From NCBI RefSeq assembly GCF_002291145.1, contig NZ_NTGE01000093.1, positions 124,001-188,000 on the forward strand: a stretch of DNA of 64,000 nt. The letters are read 5' to 3'. Made by a program: the position numbers and the translations under genes. The stretch's first letter is position 1, and each line of letters starts with the position of its first letter. Below are positions 54,871 through 62,875 of this stretch, one piece after another. Source of the DNA: Streptomyces sp. SA15. GTDB lineage: Bacteria > Actinomycetota > Actinomycetes > Streptomycetales > Streptomycetaceae. The notes under the pieces are model-generated. The model was not told the origin of the DNA. It was given only the letters and a program-made list of their open reading frames with translations, and searched no databases.

Positions 54871-55641
54871 GTGTTCGGACGTCGCAAGAAGAAGGGTTCC
54901 GCTGAGGACGCGGCGGACGCGGCGAGCGAGGCCGAGCAGGTCGTCGACAGTGTCGACACTGAGGCGGACGACGAGGTCGAGCGTGAGCGCGTGAGGCTGG
55001 AACCGGAGCCGCGGCCCGACGGGCCGTGGGACAGCTCCGAGGTCCGTGACCCGGCCGAGGGCCGGGTGGACCTGGGCGGTCTGTTCGTGCCCGGCGTCGA
55101 CGGCATGGAGCTGCGGGTCGAGGTCGCGGGCGACGCGATCGTCGCGGCGACCGTCGTGCTGCAGGACAGCGCCATCCAGCTGCAGGCCTTCGCCGCTCCC
55201 AAGCGGGAGGGCATCTGGGGCGAGGTGCGCGAGGAGATCGGCTCCGGCATCACCCAGCAGGGCGGCATCGTCGACGAGGTCGAGGGACCGCTGGGCTGGG
55301 AGCTGCGCGCCCAGGTGCCGGTGCAGCTGCCGGACGGCACGGGCGGCTTCCAGGTGGTGCGGTTCGTCGGCGTGGACGGGCCCCGCTGGTTCCTGCGCGG
55401 GGTGATCTCGGGCCAGGGCGCGGTACAGCCGCAGGCCGCCGGTCTGCTGGAGCAGATCTTCCGGGACACGGTGGTGGTTCGCGGCGAGGGCCCGATGGCG
55501 CCACGCGACCCGATCGTCCTGAAGCTGCCGAACGACGCGCAGATGGTCCCCGAGAGCATCACGCAGGAGGAGGCGGGCTCCCGCTTCTCCGGCGGCATGG
55601 GACAGCTGCAGCGCGGGCCGGAGATCACCGAGGTCCGGTAG
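54871..55641 (+). CDS. DUF3710 family protein
   Basis: 256 aa. Begins with a basic patch (MFGRRKKKG), an acidic disordered stretch (to ~55), then the DUF3710 core: VDLGGLFVPGVDGMELRVEVAG, APKREGIWGEVREEIG, and RFVGVDGPRWFLRGVISG. Conserved directly after dut in actinobacteria; function unknown. GTG start 54871 lies 2 nt after the dut stop, behind GGGAAGGA. Confidence 0.9.
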   Translation: MFGRRKKKGSAEDAADAASEAEQVVDSVDTEADDEVERERVRLEPEPRPDGPWDSSEVRDPAEGRVDLGGLFVPGVDGMELRVEVAGDAIVAATVVLQDSAIQLQAFAAPKREGIWGEVREEIGSGITQQGGIVDEVEGPLGWELRAQVPVQLPDGTGGFQVVRFVGVDGPRWFLRGVISGQGAVQPQAAGLLEQIFRDTVVVRGEGPMAPRDPIVLKLPNDAQMVPESITQEEAGSRFSGGMGQLQRGPEITEVR

Positions 55642-55665
55642 AACAGCTGAGAGCCTGTGTCACAG

Positions 55666-55696
55666 GGCCGCACCTCTCGCCGGGGTGCGGCCTTTT
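55666..55696 (+). terminator. intrinsic terminator of the dut operon
   Basis: GGCCGCACC pairs with GGTGCGGCC around an 8-9-nt loop and is followed by TTTT, one of the few T-run terminators in this window. Confidence 0.85.
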
Positions 55697-55740
55697 CTCG
55701 TACTCTGGCGCCCGGTTCACGGGGGAACGGGGGAGGACGC

Positions 55741-56433
55741 ATGACTCAGGTGGTCACCGAGACCATGGTGCGCGTCGAGAACGTCCGCAAGTCCTACGGC
55801 GACTCGGCCGCCGTCGTCCACGCCCTGCGCGGCGTTTCCCTCGACGTGCCGCGCGGGGAACTCGTCGCCCTCAAGGGCCGGTCGGGATCCGGGAAGACCA
55901 CGCTGCTGAACATCGTCGGCGGCCTCGACGCGCCGGACGAGGGGCGCGTCACAGTCGACGGACTCGACCTCGCGGGGCTGGACGAGGACGGCCTGCTCGC
56001 CTTGCGCCGGGACCGCGTCGGCTTCGTCTTCCAGTCCTTCGGGCTCATCCCGATCCTCACCGCCGCCGAGAACGTCGGCGTGCCGATGCGGCTGCGCCGG
56101 GCCGACCCCCGCGAACGCGAGGAGCGCGTCGAGCTGCTGCTGTCCCTGGTCGGCCTCGCCGACCACGCCGGGCAGCGGCCCGGCGAGCTGTCCGGCGGCC
56201 AGCAGCAGCGGGTCGCCATCGCCCGCGCCCTCGCCAACAGCCCCTCGCTGCTCATCGCCGACGAGCCGACCGGCCAGCTGGACGCGGAGACCGGTCACTC
56301 CGTGATGGAGCTGCTGCGTGCCGTCGTACGCAGTGAGAAGGTCACCGCGCTCGTCGCCACGCACGACGCGAACCTGCTGGACCTGGCCGACCGGGTGCTG
56401 GAGCTGAGGGACGGGGAGATCCTCCAGGGGTGA
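55741..56433 (+). CDS. ABC transporter ATP-binding protein (MacB/LolD type), orphan
   Basis: 230 aa with all motifs canonical: Walker [11 protein letters not shown]-loop [13 protein letters not shown], signature LSGGQQQR, Walker B LLIADEPT and His-switch ATHD. MacB/LolD-type ATPases work with an FtsX-like permease, but none adjoins here: a terminator precedes the gene and KdpD follows. The permease must be encoded elsewhere. ATG behind GGGGGAGGA. Confidence 0.9.
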   Translation: MTQVVTETMVRVENVRKSYGDSAAVVHALRGVSLDVPRGELVALKGRSGSGKTTLLNIVGGLDAPDEGRVTVDGLDLAGLDEDGLLALRRDRVGFVFQSFGLIPILTAAENVGVPMRLRRADPREREERVELLLSLVGLADHAGQRPGELSGGQQQRVAIARALANSPSLLIADEPTGQLDAETGHSVMELLRAVVRSEKVTALVATHDANLLDLADRVLELRDGEILQG

Positions 56434-56567
56434 CGCTCCGCCGTCACGGATGTGGGCGTCAGGGTTGCGTCAAAGACGGTCCCGAGGGCGTACCCGACCC
56501 CTTTTGTCGGGATTCTTGGCCGTAAGGTCGACGCTGCGCAGGCAGGTGACCGAAAGACAATGAGGGC

Positions 56568-59114
56568 ATGGGACGCGGCAGACTTCGGATCTATCTCGGT
56601 GCGGCACCGGGCGTCGGCAAGACGTACGCGATGCTGTCCGAGGCGCACCGGCGTGTCGAGCGGGGCACCGACTGTGTCGTGGCCTTCGTGGAGCACCACG
56701 ACCGGCCGCGCACCGAGGTGATGCTGCACGGCCTGGAGCAGACCCCGCGCAAGGAGCTGGAGTACCGCGGCGGCGTCTTCACCGAGATGGACGTCGACTC
56801 CGTCCTCACCCGGCGGCCTCAGGTCGCCCTCGTGGACGAACTCGCCCACACCAACATCCCCGGCTCGCGCAACGCCAAGCGGTGGCAGGACGTGGAGGAG
56901 CTGCTGGCGGCCGGGATCGATGTGATCTCGACCGTCAACATCCAGCACCTGGAGTCGCTGGGCGACGTGGTGGAGTCGATCACCGGCGTGCGGCAGCAGG
57001 AGACCGTGCCCGACGAGGTGGTACGGCGGGCGGACCAGATCGAGCTGGTCGACATGTCGCCGCAGGCGCTGCGGCGACGGATGGCGCACGGCAACATCTA
57101 CCAGCCGGACAAGGTGGACGCGGCGCTGTCGAACTACTTCCGGCCGGGCAACCTGACGGCGCTGCGGGAGCTGGCGCTGCTGTGGGTGGCCGACCGGGTG
57201 GACGCGTATCTGCAGCAGTACCGCAGCGAGCACCGGGTGTCGAAGATCTGGGGTTCGCGGGAGCGGATCGTGGTCGGGCTGACCGGCGGTCCGGAGGGGC
57301 GGACGCTGATCCGGCGGGCGGCGCGGCTGGCGGAGAAGGGCGCCGGCGGCGAGGTGCTCGCGGTCCACATAGCCCGCAGCGACGGGCTGACCTCGTCCTC
57401 ACCGAAGGAACTGGCCGTACAGCGCACCCTCGTCGAGGACCTGGGCGGCACCTTCCACCACGTGGTGGGCGACGACATACCGGCAGCGCTGCTGGACTTC
57501 GCGCGCGGTGTGAACGCCACCCAGATCGTCCTCGGCTCCTCGCGCCGCAAGACCTGGCAGTACGTCTTCGGCCCCGGGGTCGGCGCGACGGTCGCCCGGG
57601 AGTCCGGAACCGACCTCGACGTGCACATCGTCACCCACGACGAGGTCGCCAAGGGGCGCGGACTGCCGGTGGCCAGGGGCGCGCGGCTGGGCCGGGCCCG
57701 GATCATCTGGGGCTGGCTCGTCGGCGTGTCCGGGCCGGCGATCATGGCGTTCCTGCTCAGCCTCGTGGACATCGGCCTCGCCAACGACATGCTGCTGTTC
57801 CTGACGGTGACGGTGGCGGCGGCCTTGCTCGGCGGGCTCTTCCCCGCGCTGGCCTCGGCGGCGGTCGGCTCCCTGCTGCTGAACTACTTCTACACACCAC
57901 CCCTGCACCACTGGCGGATCGCCGACCCGGAGAACATCGTCGCCCTCGCCATATTCGTCGCCGTCGGGGTGTCCGTGGCCTCCGTGGTCGACCTCGCGGC
58001 CCGCCGCACGCACCAGGCGGCCCGGCTGCGGGCGGAGTCGGAGATCCTGTCCTTCCTCGCGGGCAACGTGCTGCGCGGCGAGACCGGCCTGGAGGAGCTG
58101 CTGGAGCGGGTCCGCGAGACCTTCGGCATGGAGTCGGCCGCGCTGCTGGAGCGGGAGAGCGGCGTCGCCCCGTGGACCTGCGCGGGCCGGGTCGGTCCCG
58201 GGCGGGCGGTGCTGCGGCCGGAGGACGCGGACGTCGACACGCCGGTCGGGGACCATATGGCGCTCGCGCTGACCGGCCGGGTGCTGCCCGCCGAGGACCG
58301 CCGGGTGCTGGCCGCCTTCGCCGCCCAGGCCGCCGTCGTCCTGGACCGCAGGCGCCTGAAGGAGGAGGCCGACCAGGCCCGCACGCTGGCCGAGGGCAAC
58401 CGGATCCGTACGGCGCTGCTGGCCGCCGTCAGCCACGACCTGCGTACGCCACTGGCCGGGATCAAGGCGGCCGTCTCGTCGTTGCGGTCCGACGACGTGG
58501 CGTGGTCGCAGGAGGACCAGGCGGAGCTGCTGGAGGGTATCGAGGAGGGCGCCGACCGGCTCGACCACCTGGTGGGCAACCTGCTCGACATGTCCCGGCT
58601 GCACACCGGCACGGTCACCCCGCTGATCCGGGAGATCGACCTCGACGAGGTGGTGCCGATGGCGCTCGGCGGGGTGCCCGAGAACAGCGTGGAGCTGGAC
58701 GTCCCGGAGACCCTGCCCATGGTCGCCGTGGACCCCGGGCTGCTGGAGCGGTCGGTGGCCAACCTGGTCGAGAACGCGGTCAAGTACAGTCCGCCCGGCG
58801 ATCCGGTCCTGGTCTCCGCCAGCGCCCTCGCCGACCGGGTCGAGGTGCGGGTGGTCGACCGCGGGCCGGGCGTCCCCGACGATGCCAAGGAACGCATCTT
58901 CGCGCCCTTCCAGCGCTACGGCGACGCCCCGCGCGGCGCCGGAGTCGGACTCGGCCTCGCTGTGGCCCGCGGTTTCGCCGAGGCCATGGGCGGCACCCTC
59001 GACGCCGAGGACACGCCCGGCGGCGGCCTCACCATGGTGCTCACGCTCCGCGCGGCGGGATCGCGTCCGGAGTTCCTCCCCTCAGCGGAACCGGAAAGGC
59101 AGGCTTCATGCTGA
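56568..59114 (+). CDS. kdpD: sensor histidine kinase KdpD
   Basis: 848 aa. N-terminal KdpD domain with Walker A GAAPGVGKTY (11-20) and VDELAHTNIPGSRN; USP domain (about 225-370); four membrane helices (about 385-490; DUF4118); GAF domain (about 515-610); His623 in AAVSHDLRTPLAG; HATPase domain (VENAVKYS, GAGVGLGLAVARG). KdpD senses potassium/turgor and drives kdpFABC, which is not in this window. A -10-like GACAAT lies 6 nt before the ATG. The end overlaps kdpE. Confidence 0.95.
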   Translation: MGRGRLRIYLGAAPGVGKTYAMLSEAHRRVERGTDCVVAFVEHHDRPRTEVMLHGLEQTPRKELEYRGGVFTEMDVDSVLTRRPQVALVDELAHTNIPGSRNAKRWQDVEELLAAGIDVISTVNIQHLESLGDVVESITGVRQQETVPDEVVRRADQIELVDMSPQALRRRMAHGNIYQPDKVDAALSNYFRPGNLTALRELALLWVADRVDAYLQQYRSEHRVSKIWGSRERIVVGLTGGPEGRTLIRRAARLAEKGAGGEVLAVHIARSDGLTSSSPKELAVQRTLVEDLGGTFHHVVGDDIPAALLDFARGVNATQIVLGSSRRKTWQYVFGPGVGATVARESGTDLDVHIVTHDEVAKGRGLPVARGARLGRARIIWGWLVGVSGPAIMAFLLSLVDIGLANDMLLFLTVTVAAALLGGLFPALASAAVGSLLLNYFYTPPLHHWRIADPENIVALAIFVAVGVSVASVVDLAARRTHQAARLRAESEILSFLAGNVLRGETGLEELLERVRETFGMESAALLERESGVAPWTCAGRVGPGRAVLRPEDADVDTPVGDHMALALTGRVLPAEDRRVLAAFAAQAAVVLDRRRLKEEADQARTLAEGNRIRTALLAAVSHDLRTPLAGIKAAVSSLRSDDVAWSQEDQAELLEGIEEGADRLDHLVGNLLDMSRLHTGTVTPLIREIDLDEVVPMALGGVPENSVELDVPETLPMVAVDPGLLERSVANLVENAVKYSPPGDPVLVSASALADRVEVRVVDRGPGVPDDAKERIFAPFQRYGDAPRGAGVGLGLAVARGFAEAMGGTLDAEDTPGGGLTMVLTLRAAGSRPEFLPSAEPERQASC

Positions 59115-59824
59115 GTCCTACTGGGGGGACCCCCCAGACCCCCACAAGGGTGTTGGTCGTCGACGACGAGCCGCAGATCGTGCGCGCCCTCGTGATCAAC
59201 CTCAAGGCGCGCCAGTACGAGGTCGACGCCGCGCACGACGGCGCCACCGCCCTCCAGCTCGCCGCCGCCCGCCACCCCGACGTGGTGGTCCTCGACCTGG
59301 GCCTGCCCGACATGGACGGCGTCGAGGTGATCAGGGGCCTGCGCGGCTGGACCCGGGTGCCGATCCTGGTGCTGTCCGCCCGGCACTCCTCCGACGAGAA
59401 GGTCGAGGCCCTCGACGCGGGCGCCGACGACTACGTCACCAAGCCGTTCGGCATGGACGAGCTGCTGGCCCGGCTACGGGCTGCCGTACGCCGCGCGGAG
59501 CCCACCGGCGGCGGCGAGGACGACGTCCTGGTGGAGACCGACGGATTCACCGTCGACCTGGCCGCGAAGAAGGTGAACCGGGACGGCAAGGACGTACGGC
59601 TGACGCCCACGGAGTGGCATCTGCTGGAGGTGCTGGTGCGCAACACCGGCCGCCTGGTCAGCCAGAAGCAGCTGCTCCAGGAGGTGTGGGGGCCGTCGTA
59701 CGGGACGGAGACGAACTACCTGCGGGTCTACATGGCCCAGCTGAGGCGGAAGCTGGAGAAGGATCCGTCGCATCCGAGACACTTCGTCACCGAGCCGGGT
59801 ATGGGGTACCGGTTCGAGCGCTAG
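59108..59824 (+). CDS. kdpE: OmpR-family response regulator KdpE
   Basis: 238 aa. Receiver domain RVLVVDDEPQIVRALVINL, phospho-acceptor Asp in VVLDLGLPDMDG, Lys in YVTKPFG; winged helix ending LRRKLEKDPSHPRHFVTEPGMGYRFE. The ATG overlaps the kdpD stop by 7 nt. The first ~12 residues (MLSPTGGTPQTP) are not family-like and are encoded by a perfect palindrome CTGGGGGG-A-CCCCCCAG (59124-59140), so a downstream start (GTG just before LVVDDE) is possible. Confidence 0.92.
   Translation: MLSPTGGTPQTPTRVLVVDDEPQIVRALVINLKARQYEVDAAHDGATALQLAAARHPDVVVLDLGLPDMDGVEVIRGLRGWTRVPILVLSARHSSDEKVEALDAGADDYVTKPFGMDELLARLRAAVRRAEPTGGGEDDVLVETDGFTVDLAAKKVNRDGKDVRLTPTEWHLLEVLVRNTGRLVSQKQLLQEVWGPSYGTETNYLRVYMAQLRRKLEKDPSHPRHFVTEPGMGYRFER
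59124..59140. repeat. perfect palindrome inside the 5' end of kdpE
   Basis: CTGGGGGG-A-CCCCCCAG, an 8-bp perfect stem with a one-base centre, 16 nt after the ATG; folded in the mRNA it would lie in the translation-initiation region. Confidence 0.6.
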
Positions 59825-59869
59825 TACGGGGGGTACGTAGCTGTCGGTGGGCCCCGGTACGCTTCAGAT

Positions 59870-60268
59870 ATGAGTGCTGCCCCTCGATCCGAGAAGCCGG
59901 TGGGCCGGTTCCGGCGCATGCTCGACCGGCTCTCCTCGTCGCAGGAGGACCTGGAGTCCGAGGAGCTGCGGGAGGACGCCGCGACCGCCGGCTGTACGCG
60001 GATCGGTGACTGTCACGACCGACAGGTGGTCACGGTTACTGGTACCTTGCGCACGGTCACCCTGCGGCCGCGCGCGGGAGTTCCGGCCCTGGAGGCCGAG
60101 CTGTTCGACGGCTCCGCCGCCCTGGACGTGGTGTGGCTCGGCAGGCGCTCCATCGTGGGGATAGAGCCGGGGCGCAAGCTGATCGCATCGGGCCGGATCT
60201 CGATGAGCCGGGGCCGCCGGGTGCTCTTCAATCCCAAGTACGAACTGAGACCCCTCGGACGGGAGTAG
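59870..60268 (+). CDS. OB-fold nucleic-acid-binding domain protein
   Basis: 132 aa. A basic N-terminus (GRFRRMLDRLSSSQEDLESEEL) is followed by an OB-fold (RQVVTVTGTLRTVTLRP ... ELFDGSAALDVVWLGRRSIVGIEPGRKLIASGRIS). It is a conserved actinobacterial companion of DUF3159 and TrkA genes. Function unknown; nucleic-acid binding is inferred from the fold only. TACGCT (59858-59863) lies 6 nt before the ATG, so the mRNA is probably leaderless. Confidence 0.85.
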   Translation: MSAAPRSEKPVGRFRRMLDRLSSSQEDLESEELREDAATAGCTRIGDCHDRQVVTVTGTLRTVTLRPRAGVPALEAELFDGSAALDVVWLGRRSIVGIEPGRKLIASGRISMSRGRRVLFNPKYELRPLGRE

Positions 60269-60271
60269 CCG

Positions 60272-61018
60272 GTGACGTCGCTCGACAAGCCGACCACAGA
60301 CACCGATGACACCGCGGACATTCAAGACGCCGCAGCCGCTGAGCGGGATGCCCGGGCGGTGACGGAGGCCGCGTTGTTCGAGGCGTTCGGCGGCGTGCGG
60401 GGCATGGTCGAAACGGTGCTGCCCGGCCTCCTGTTCGTCACGATCTACACGATCAACAAGGACCTGCACCTGTCGGCGATCGCCGCCCTGGGTGTGTCCC
60501 TGCTGCTGGTCGTGGTCCGCCTGGTGATGCGGGACACCGTCAAGCACGCCTTCAGCGGCGTCTTCGGCGTCGCCTTCGGTGTCGTCTTCGCGATGATGAC
60601 CGGCAACGCCAAGGACTTCTATCTGCCCGGCATGCTCTACACGCTGGGCCTGGGCCTGGCGTACATCATCACGACCCTGGCCGGCGTGCCGCTGATCGGT
60701 CTCATCCTCGGCCCCGTCTTCAAGGAGAACCTCTCCTGGCGCACCCGCAACCCGGGCCGCAAGAAGGCGTACGCGAAGGCCAGTTACGCCTGGGGCGCGA
60801 TCCTGCTCGCCAAGTGCGCGATCCTCTTCCCGCTGTACTGGTGGGCCGACACGGCCCAGCTGGGCTGGGTGCTGGTCACGCTGAAGATCCCGCCGTTCCT
60901 GTTGGCCGTGTGGCTGACGTGGGTGTTCCTGGCGAAGGCGCCGGCTCCCATCGATGTCTTCGCGGAGATGGAGGCGGAGGAGAAGGCGCGGGAGGCTGCG
61001 GCTCGGTCGGCCGAGTAG
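60272..61018 (+). CDS. DUF3159 family membrane protein
   Basis: 248 aa. Acidic N-terminus, then about five or six membrane helices (VLPGLLFVTIYTI, LSAIAALGVSLLLVVVRLV, VFGVAFGVVFAMMTG, LGLGLAYIITTLAGVPLIGLILGPVF, AILLAKCAILFPLYW, IPPFLLAVWLTWVFLA), with NPGRKKAYAKASYAWG characteristic of DUF3159. Function unknown. GTG 60272, 3 nt after the OB-fold gene, so one operon. A long hairpin follows at 61060. Confidence 0.88.
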   Translation: MTSLDKPTTDTDDTADIQDAAAAERDARAVTEAALFEAFGGVRGMVETVLPGLLFVTIYTINKDLHLSAIAALGVSLLLVVVRLVMRDTVKHAFSGVFGVAFGVVFAMMTGNAKDFYLPGMLYTLGLGLAYIITTLAGVPLIGLILGPVFKENLSWRTRNPGRKKAYAKASYAWGAILLAKCAILFPLYWWADTAQLGWVLVTLKIPPFLLAVWLTWVFLAKAPAPIDVFAEMEAEEKAREAAARSAE

Positions 61019-61059
61019 GCACCCGACTCGGCAGGCCGAAACGCCGAAGCCGAGCGACA

Positions 61060-61091
61060 AAGGGGCGCCCTGGAGACCCAGGGCGCCCCTT
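61060..61091. terminator. bidirectional terminator between DUF3159 and trkA genes
   Basis: A perfect 14-bp stem, AAGGGGCGCCCTGG with CCAGGGCGCCCCTT, around an AGAC loop. Confidence 0.85.
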
Positions 61092-61093
61092 CT

Positions 61094-61142
61094 CGTCGTA
61101 CCCCCGGAGGGATCAGTCGTCGTAACCCCCGGAGGGATCAGC
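61094..61142. repeat. tandem ~25-bp duplication spanning the trkA stop codon
   Basis: CGTCGTA followed by CCCCCGGAGGGATCAG occurs twice in tandem, the second copy with one extra A. The second copy contains the stop codon of the minus-strand trkA gene. Confidence 0.7.
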
Positions 61143-61815
61143 TCGTCGCGTCCTCCCGCCGCACCGACAGCAGGTCCTCCAGCTGCTCCTCACGGGCCTG
61201 CGCGGCCACGAACAGCAGTTCGTCGCCCGCCTCCAGGGAGTCCTCCCGGGAGGGGGTGAGGACCCGGGTGCCGCGGATGATGGTGACCAGGGACGTGTCC
61301 TGAGGCCACTCCACGTCGCCCACCTGGGTGCCGGCCAGGGCCGACTCCTCGGGGAGGGTCAGTTCGACGAGGTTGGCGTCGCCGTGGCTGAAGCGGAGCA
61401 GGCGGACCAGGTCGCCGACGCTCACCGCCTCCTCGACCAGGGCCGACATCAGACGCGGGGTGGAGACGGCGACGTCCACGCCCCAGGACTCGTTGAACAG
61501 CCACTCGTTCTTGGGGTTGTTGACGCGGGCCACGACGCGCGGGACGCCGTACTCCGTCTTCGCCAGGAGGGAGACGACGAGGTTCACCTTGTCGTCTCCC
61601 GTCGCGGCGATCACCACGTTGCAGCGCTGGAGCGCCGCCTCGTCCAGGGACGTGATCTCGCAGGCGTCGGCGAGCAGCCACTCCGCCTGCGGGACGCGCT
61701 CGACCGAGATGGCGGTCGGCGCCTTGTCGATGAGCAGGACCTCGTGGCCGTTCTCCAGCAGCTCGCCCGCGATCGAGCGGCCAACCGCGCCGGCACCGGC
61801 AATGGCGACCCTCAT
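61138..61815 (-). CDS. TrkA-family potassium-channel regulator (RCK), second of pair
   Basis: 225 aa. RCK_N domain starts MRVAIAGAGAVGRSIAGELLENGHEVLLIDK with a GxGxxG nucleotide-binding loop; RCK_C domain at about 140-215 (VELTLPEESALAGTQVGDVEWPQDTSLVTIIRG). Binds NAD(H) or ATP and gates a potassium transporter at the membrane. The ATG overlaps the stop of the next trkA gene by one base, so the two are co-translated as in the CeoB/CeoC pair of mycobacteria. Confidence 0.92.
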   Translation of the reverse strand: MRVAIAGAGAVGRSIAGELLENGHEVLLIDKAPTAISVERVPQAEWLLADACEITSLDEAALQRCNVVIAATGDDKVNLVVSLLAKTEYGVPRVVARVNNPKNEWLFNESWGVDVAVSTPRLMSALVEEAVSVGDLVRLLRFSHGDANLVELTLPEESALAGTQVGDVEWPQDTSLVTIIRGTRVLTPSREDSLEAGDELLFVAAQAREEQLEDLLSVRREDATS

Positions 61816-62486
61816 CAGTGACCGCCCTCCTCGTCGGGACCCTTAGCGAACGCCGCCTCGACCTTGTCGACCTCGTCGGTACGCATCATCACGTGCACCA
61901 GGTCGCCCTCCTGCAACACCGTCTGCGAGCTGGGCAGGATCGCCTCGCCGAGCCGGGTCAGGAACGCCACCCGGACGCCCGTCTCCTCCTGCAGTCTGCT
62001 GATCTTGTGGCCGACCCAGGCGGTCGAGGCGTGCACCTCGGCCAGCTGGACACCGCCGGTGGGGTCGCGCCACAGCGGCTCGGCGCCCGAGGGCAGCAGC
62101 CGGCGCAGCATCTGGTCGGCCGTCCAGCGGACCGTCGCGACCGTGGGGATGCCCAGGCGCTGGTAGACCTCGGCGCGGCGGGGGTCGTAGATCCGGGCCG
62201 CGACGTTCTCGATGCCGAACATCTCGCGGGCCACACGGGCGGCGATGATGTTCGAATTGTCACCGCTGGAGACGGCGGCGAACGCGCCGGCCTCCTCGAT
62301 GCCCGCCTCGCGCAGGGTGTCCTGGTCGAAACCGACCCCAGTGACCCGGCGACCACCGAACGAGGAGCCGAGTCGTCGGAAGGCGGTGGGGTCCTGGTCG
62401 ATCACGGCGACCGTGTGCCCCTGTTGCTCCAGGGTCTGGGCGAGAGCGGACCCCACTCTCCCGCAGCCCATGATGACGATGTGCAC
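61815..62486 (-). CDS. TrkA-family potassium-channel regulator (RCK), first of pair
   Basis: 223 aa. RCK_N domain MHIVIMGCGRVGSALAQTLEQQGHTVAVIDQD with GCGRVG; RCK_C domain about 135-212 (VQLAEVHASTAWVGHKISRLQEETGVRVAFLTRLGEAILPS). Same role as its partner downstream; the two probably heterodimerise. No integral K+ channel gene lies next to them on this strand, but a KimA-like permease begins ~390 nt away on the other strand. Confidence 0.92.
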   Translation of the reverse strand: MHIVIMGCGRVGSALAQTLEQQGHTVAVIDQDPTAFRRLGSSFGGRRVTGVGFDQDTLREAGIEEAGAFAAVSSGDNSNIIAARVAREMFGIENVAARIYDPRRAEVYQRLGIPTVATVRWTADQMLRRLLPSGAEPLWRDPTGGVQLAEVHASTAWVGHKISRLQEETGVRVAFLTRLGEAILPSSQTVLQEGDLVHVMMRTDEVDKVEAAFAKGPDEEGGH

Positions 62487-62609
62487 GACCGTCCTTCCGG
62501 TGTGAATAGTTACTGCTCAGCCACATCAGGGTCTCAGACAGACGCCCAAGCTACACACGCGCGGTAGGACGTCGGCACCCCTGTGCACGGTTGCCTCGCA
62601 CCGGGGCGG

Positions 62610-62705
62610 TCAGCGGCGGCTGATGCTGCGGACGCTGGCCAGAGTCAGGATTCCGAGGCCGACGAGGGCGGCCGCGGCGCCGATCAGCTGTGCGGTCGTG
62701 TGCAT
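62610..62705 (-). CDS. 31-aa single-pass membrane miniprotein
   Basis: ATG at 62705 preceded by GGAGG at 4-nt spacing opens a frame MHTTAQLIGAAAALVGLGIL..., closing with the basic tail SVRSISRR at TGA 62610. One hydrophobic helix of ~17 residues (LIGAAAALVGLGILTLA) with a positive C-terminus. The ribosome-binding site, codon use and location between the trkA pair and a KimA-like potassium permease suggest a real small protein, perhaps a regulator of that transporter (inference). Confidence 0.65.
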   Translation of the reverse strand: MHTTAQLIGAAAALVGLGILTLASVRSISRR

Positions 62706-62875
62706 GGAACCTCCAGGGGCGGCTAAGGCCGGGAAATGCGGGGTTTTGTCATATAGGCATGCGGATCCCGCCACCCGTGGAACCCGCAGCCGGGCCGCTG
62801 GTCGATTTCACCCATAGGGCAGATGAGGGGTGGCGGGTGGTTGCCCCCGCGTTCGAACGCCTACGATGCTCTGTT

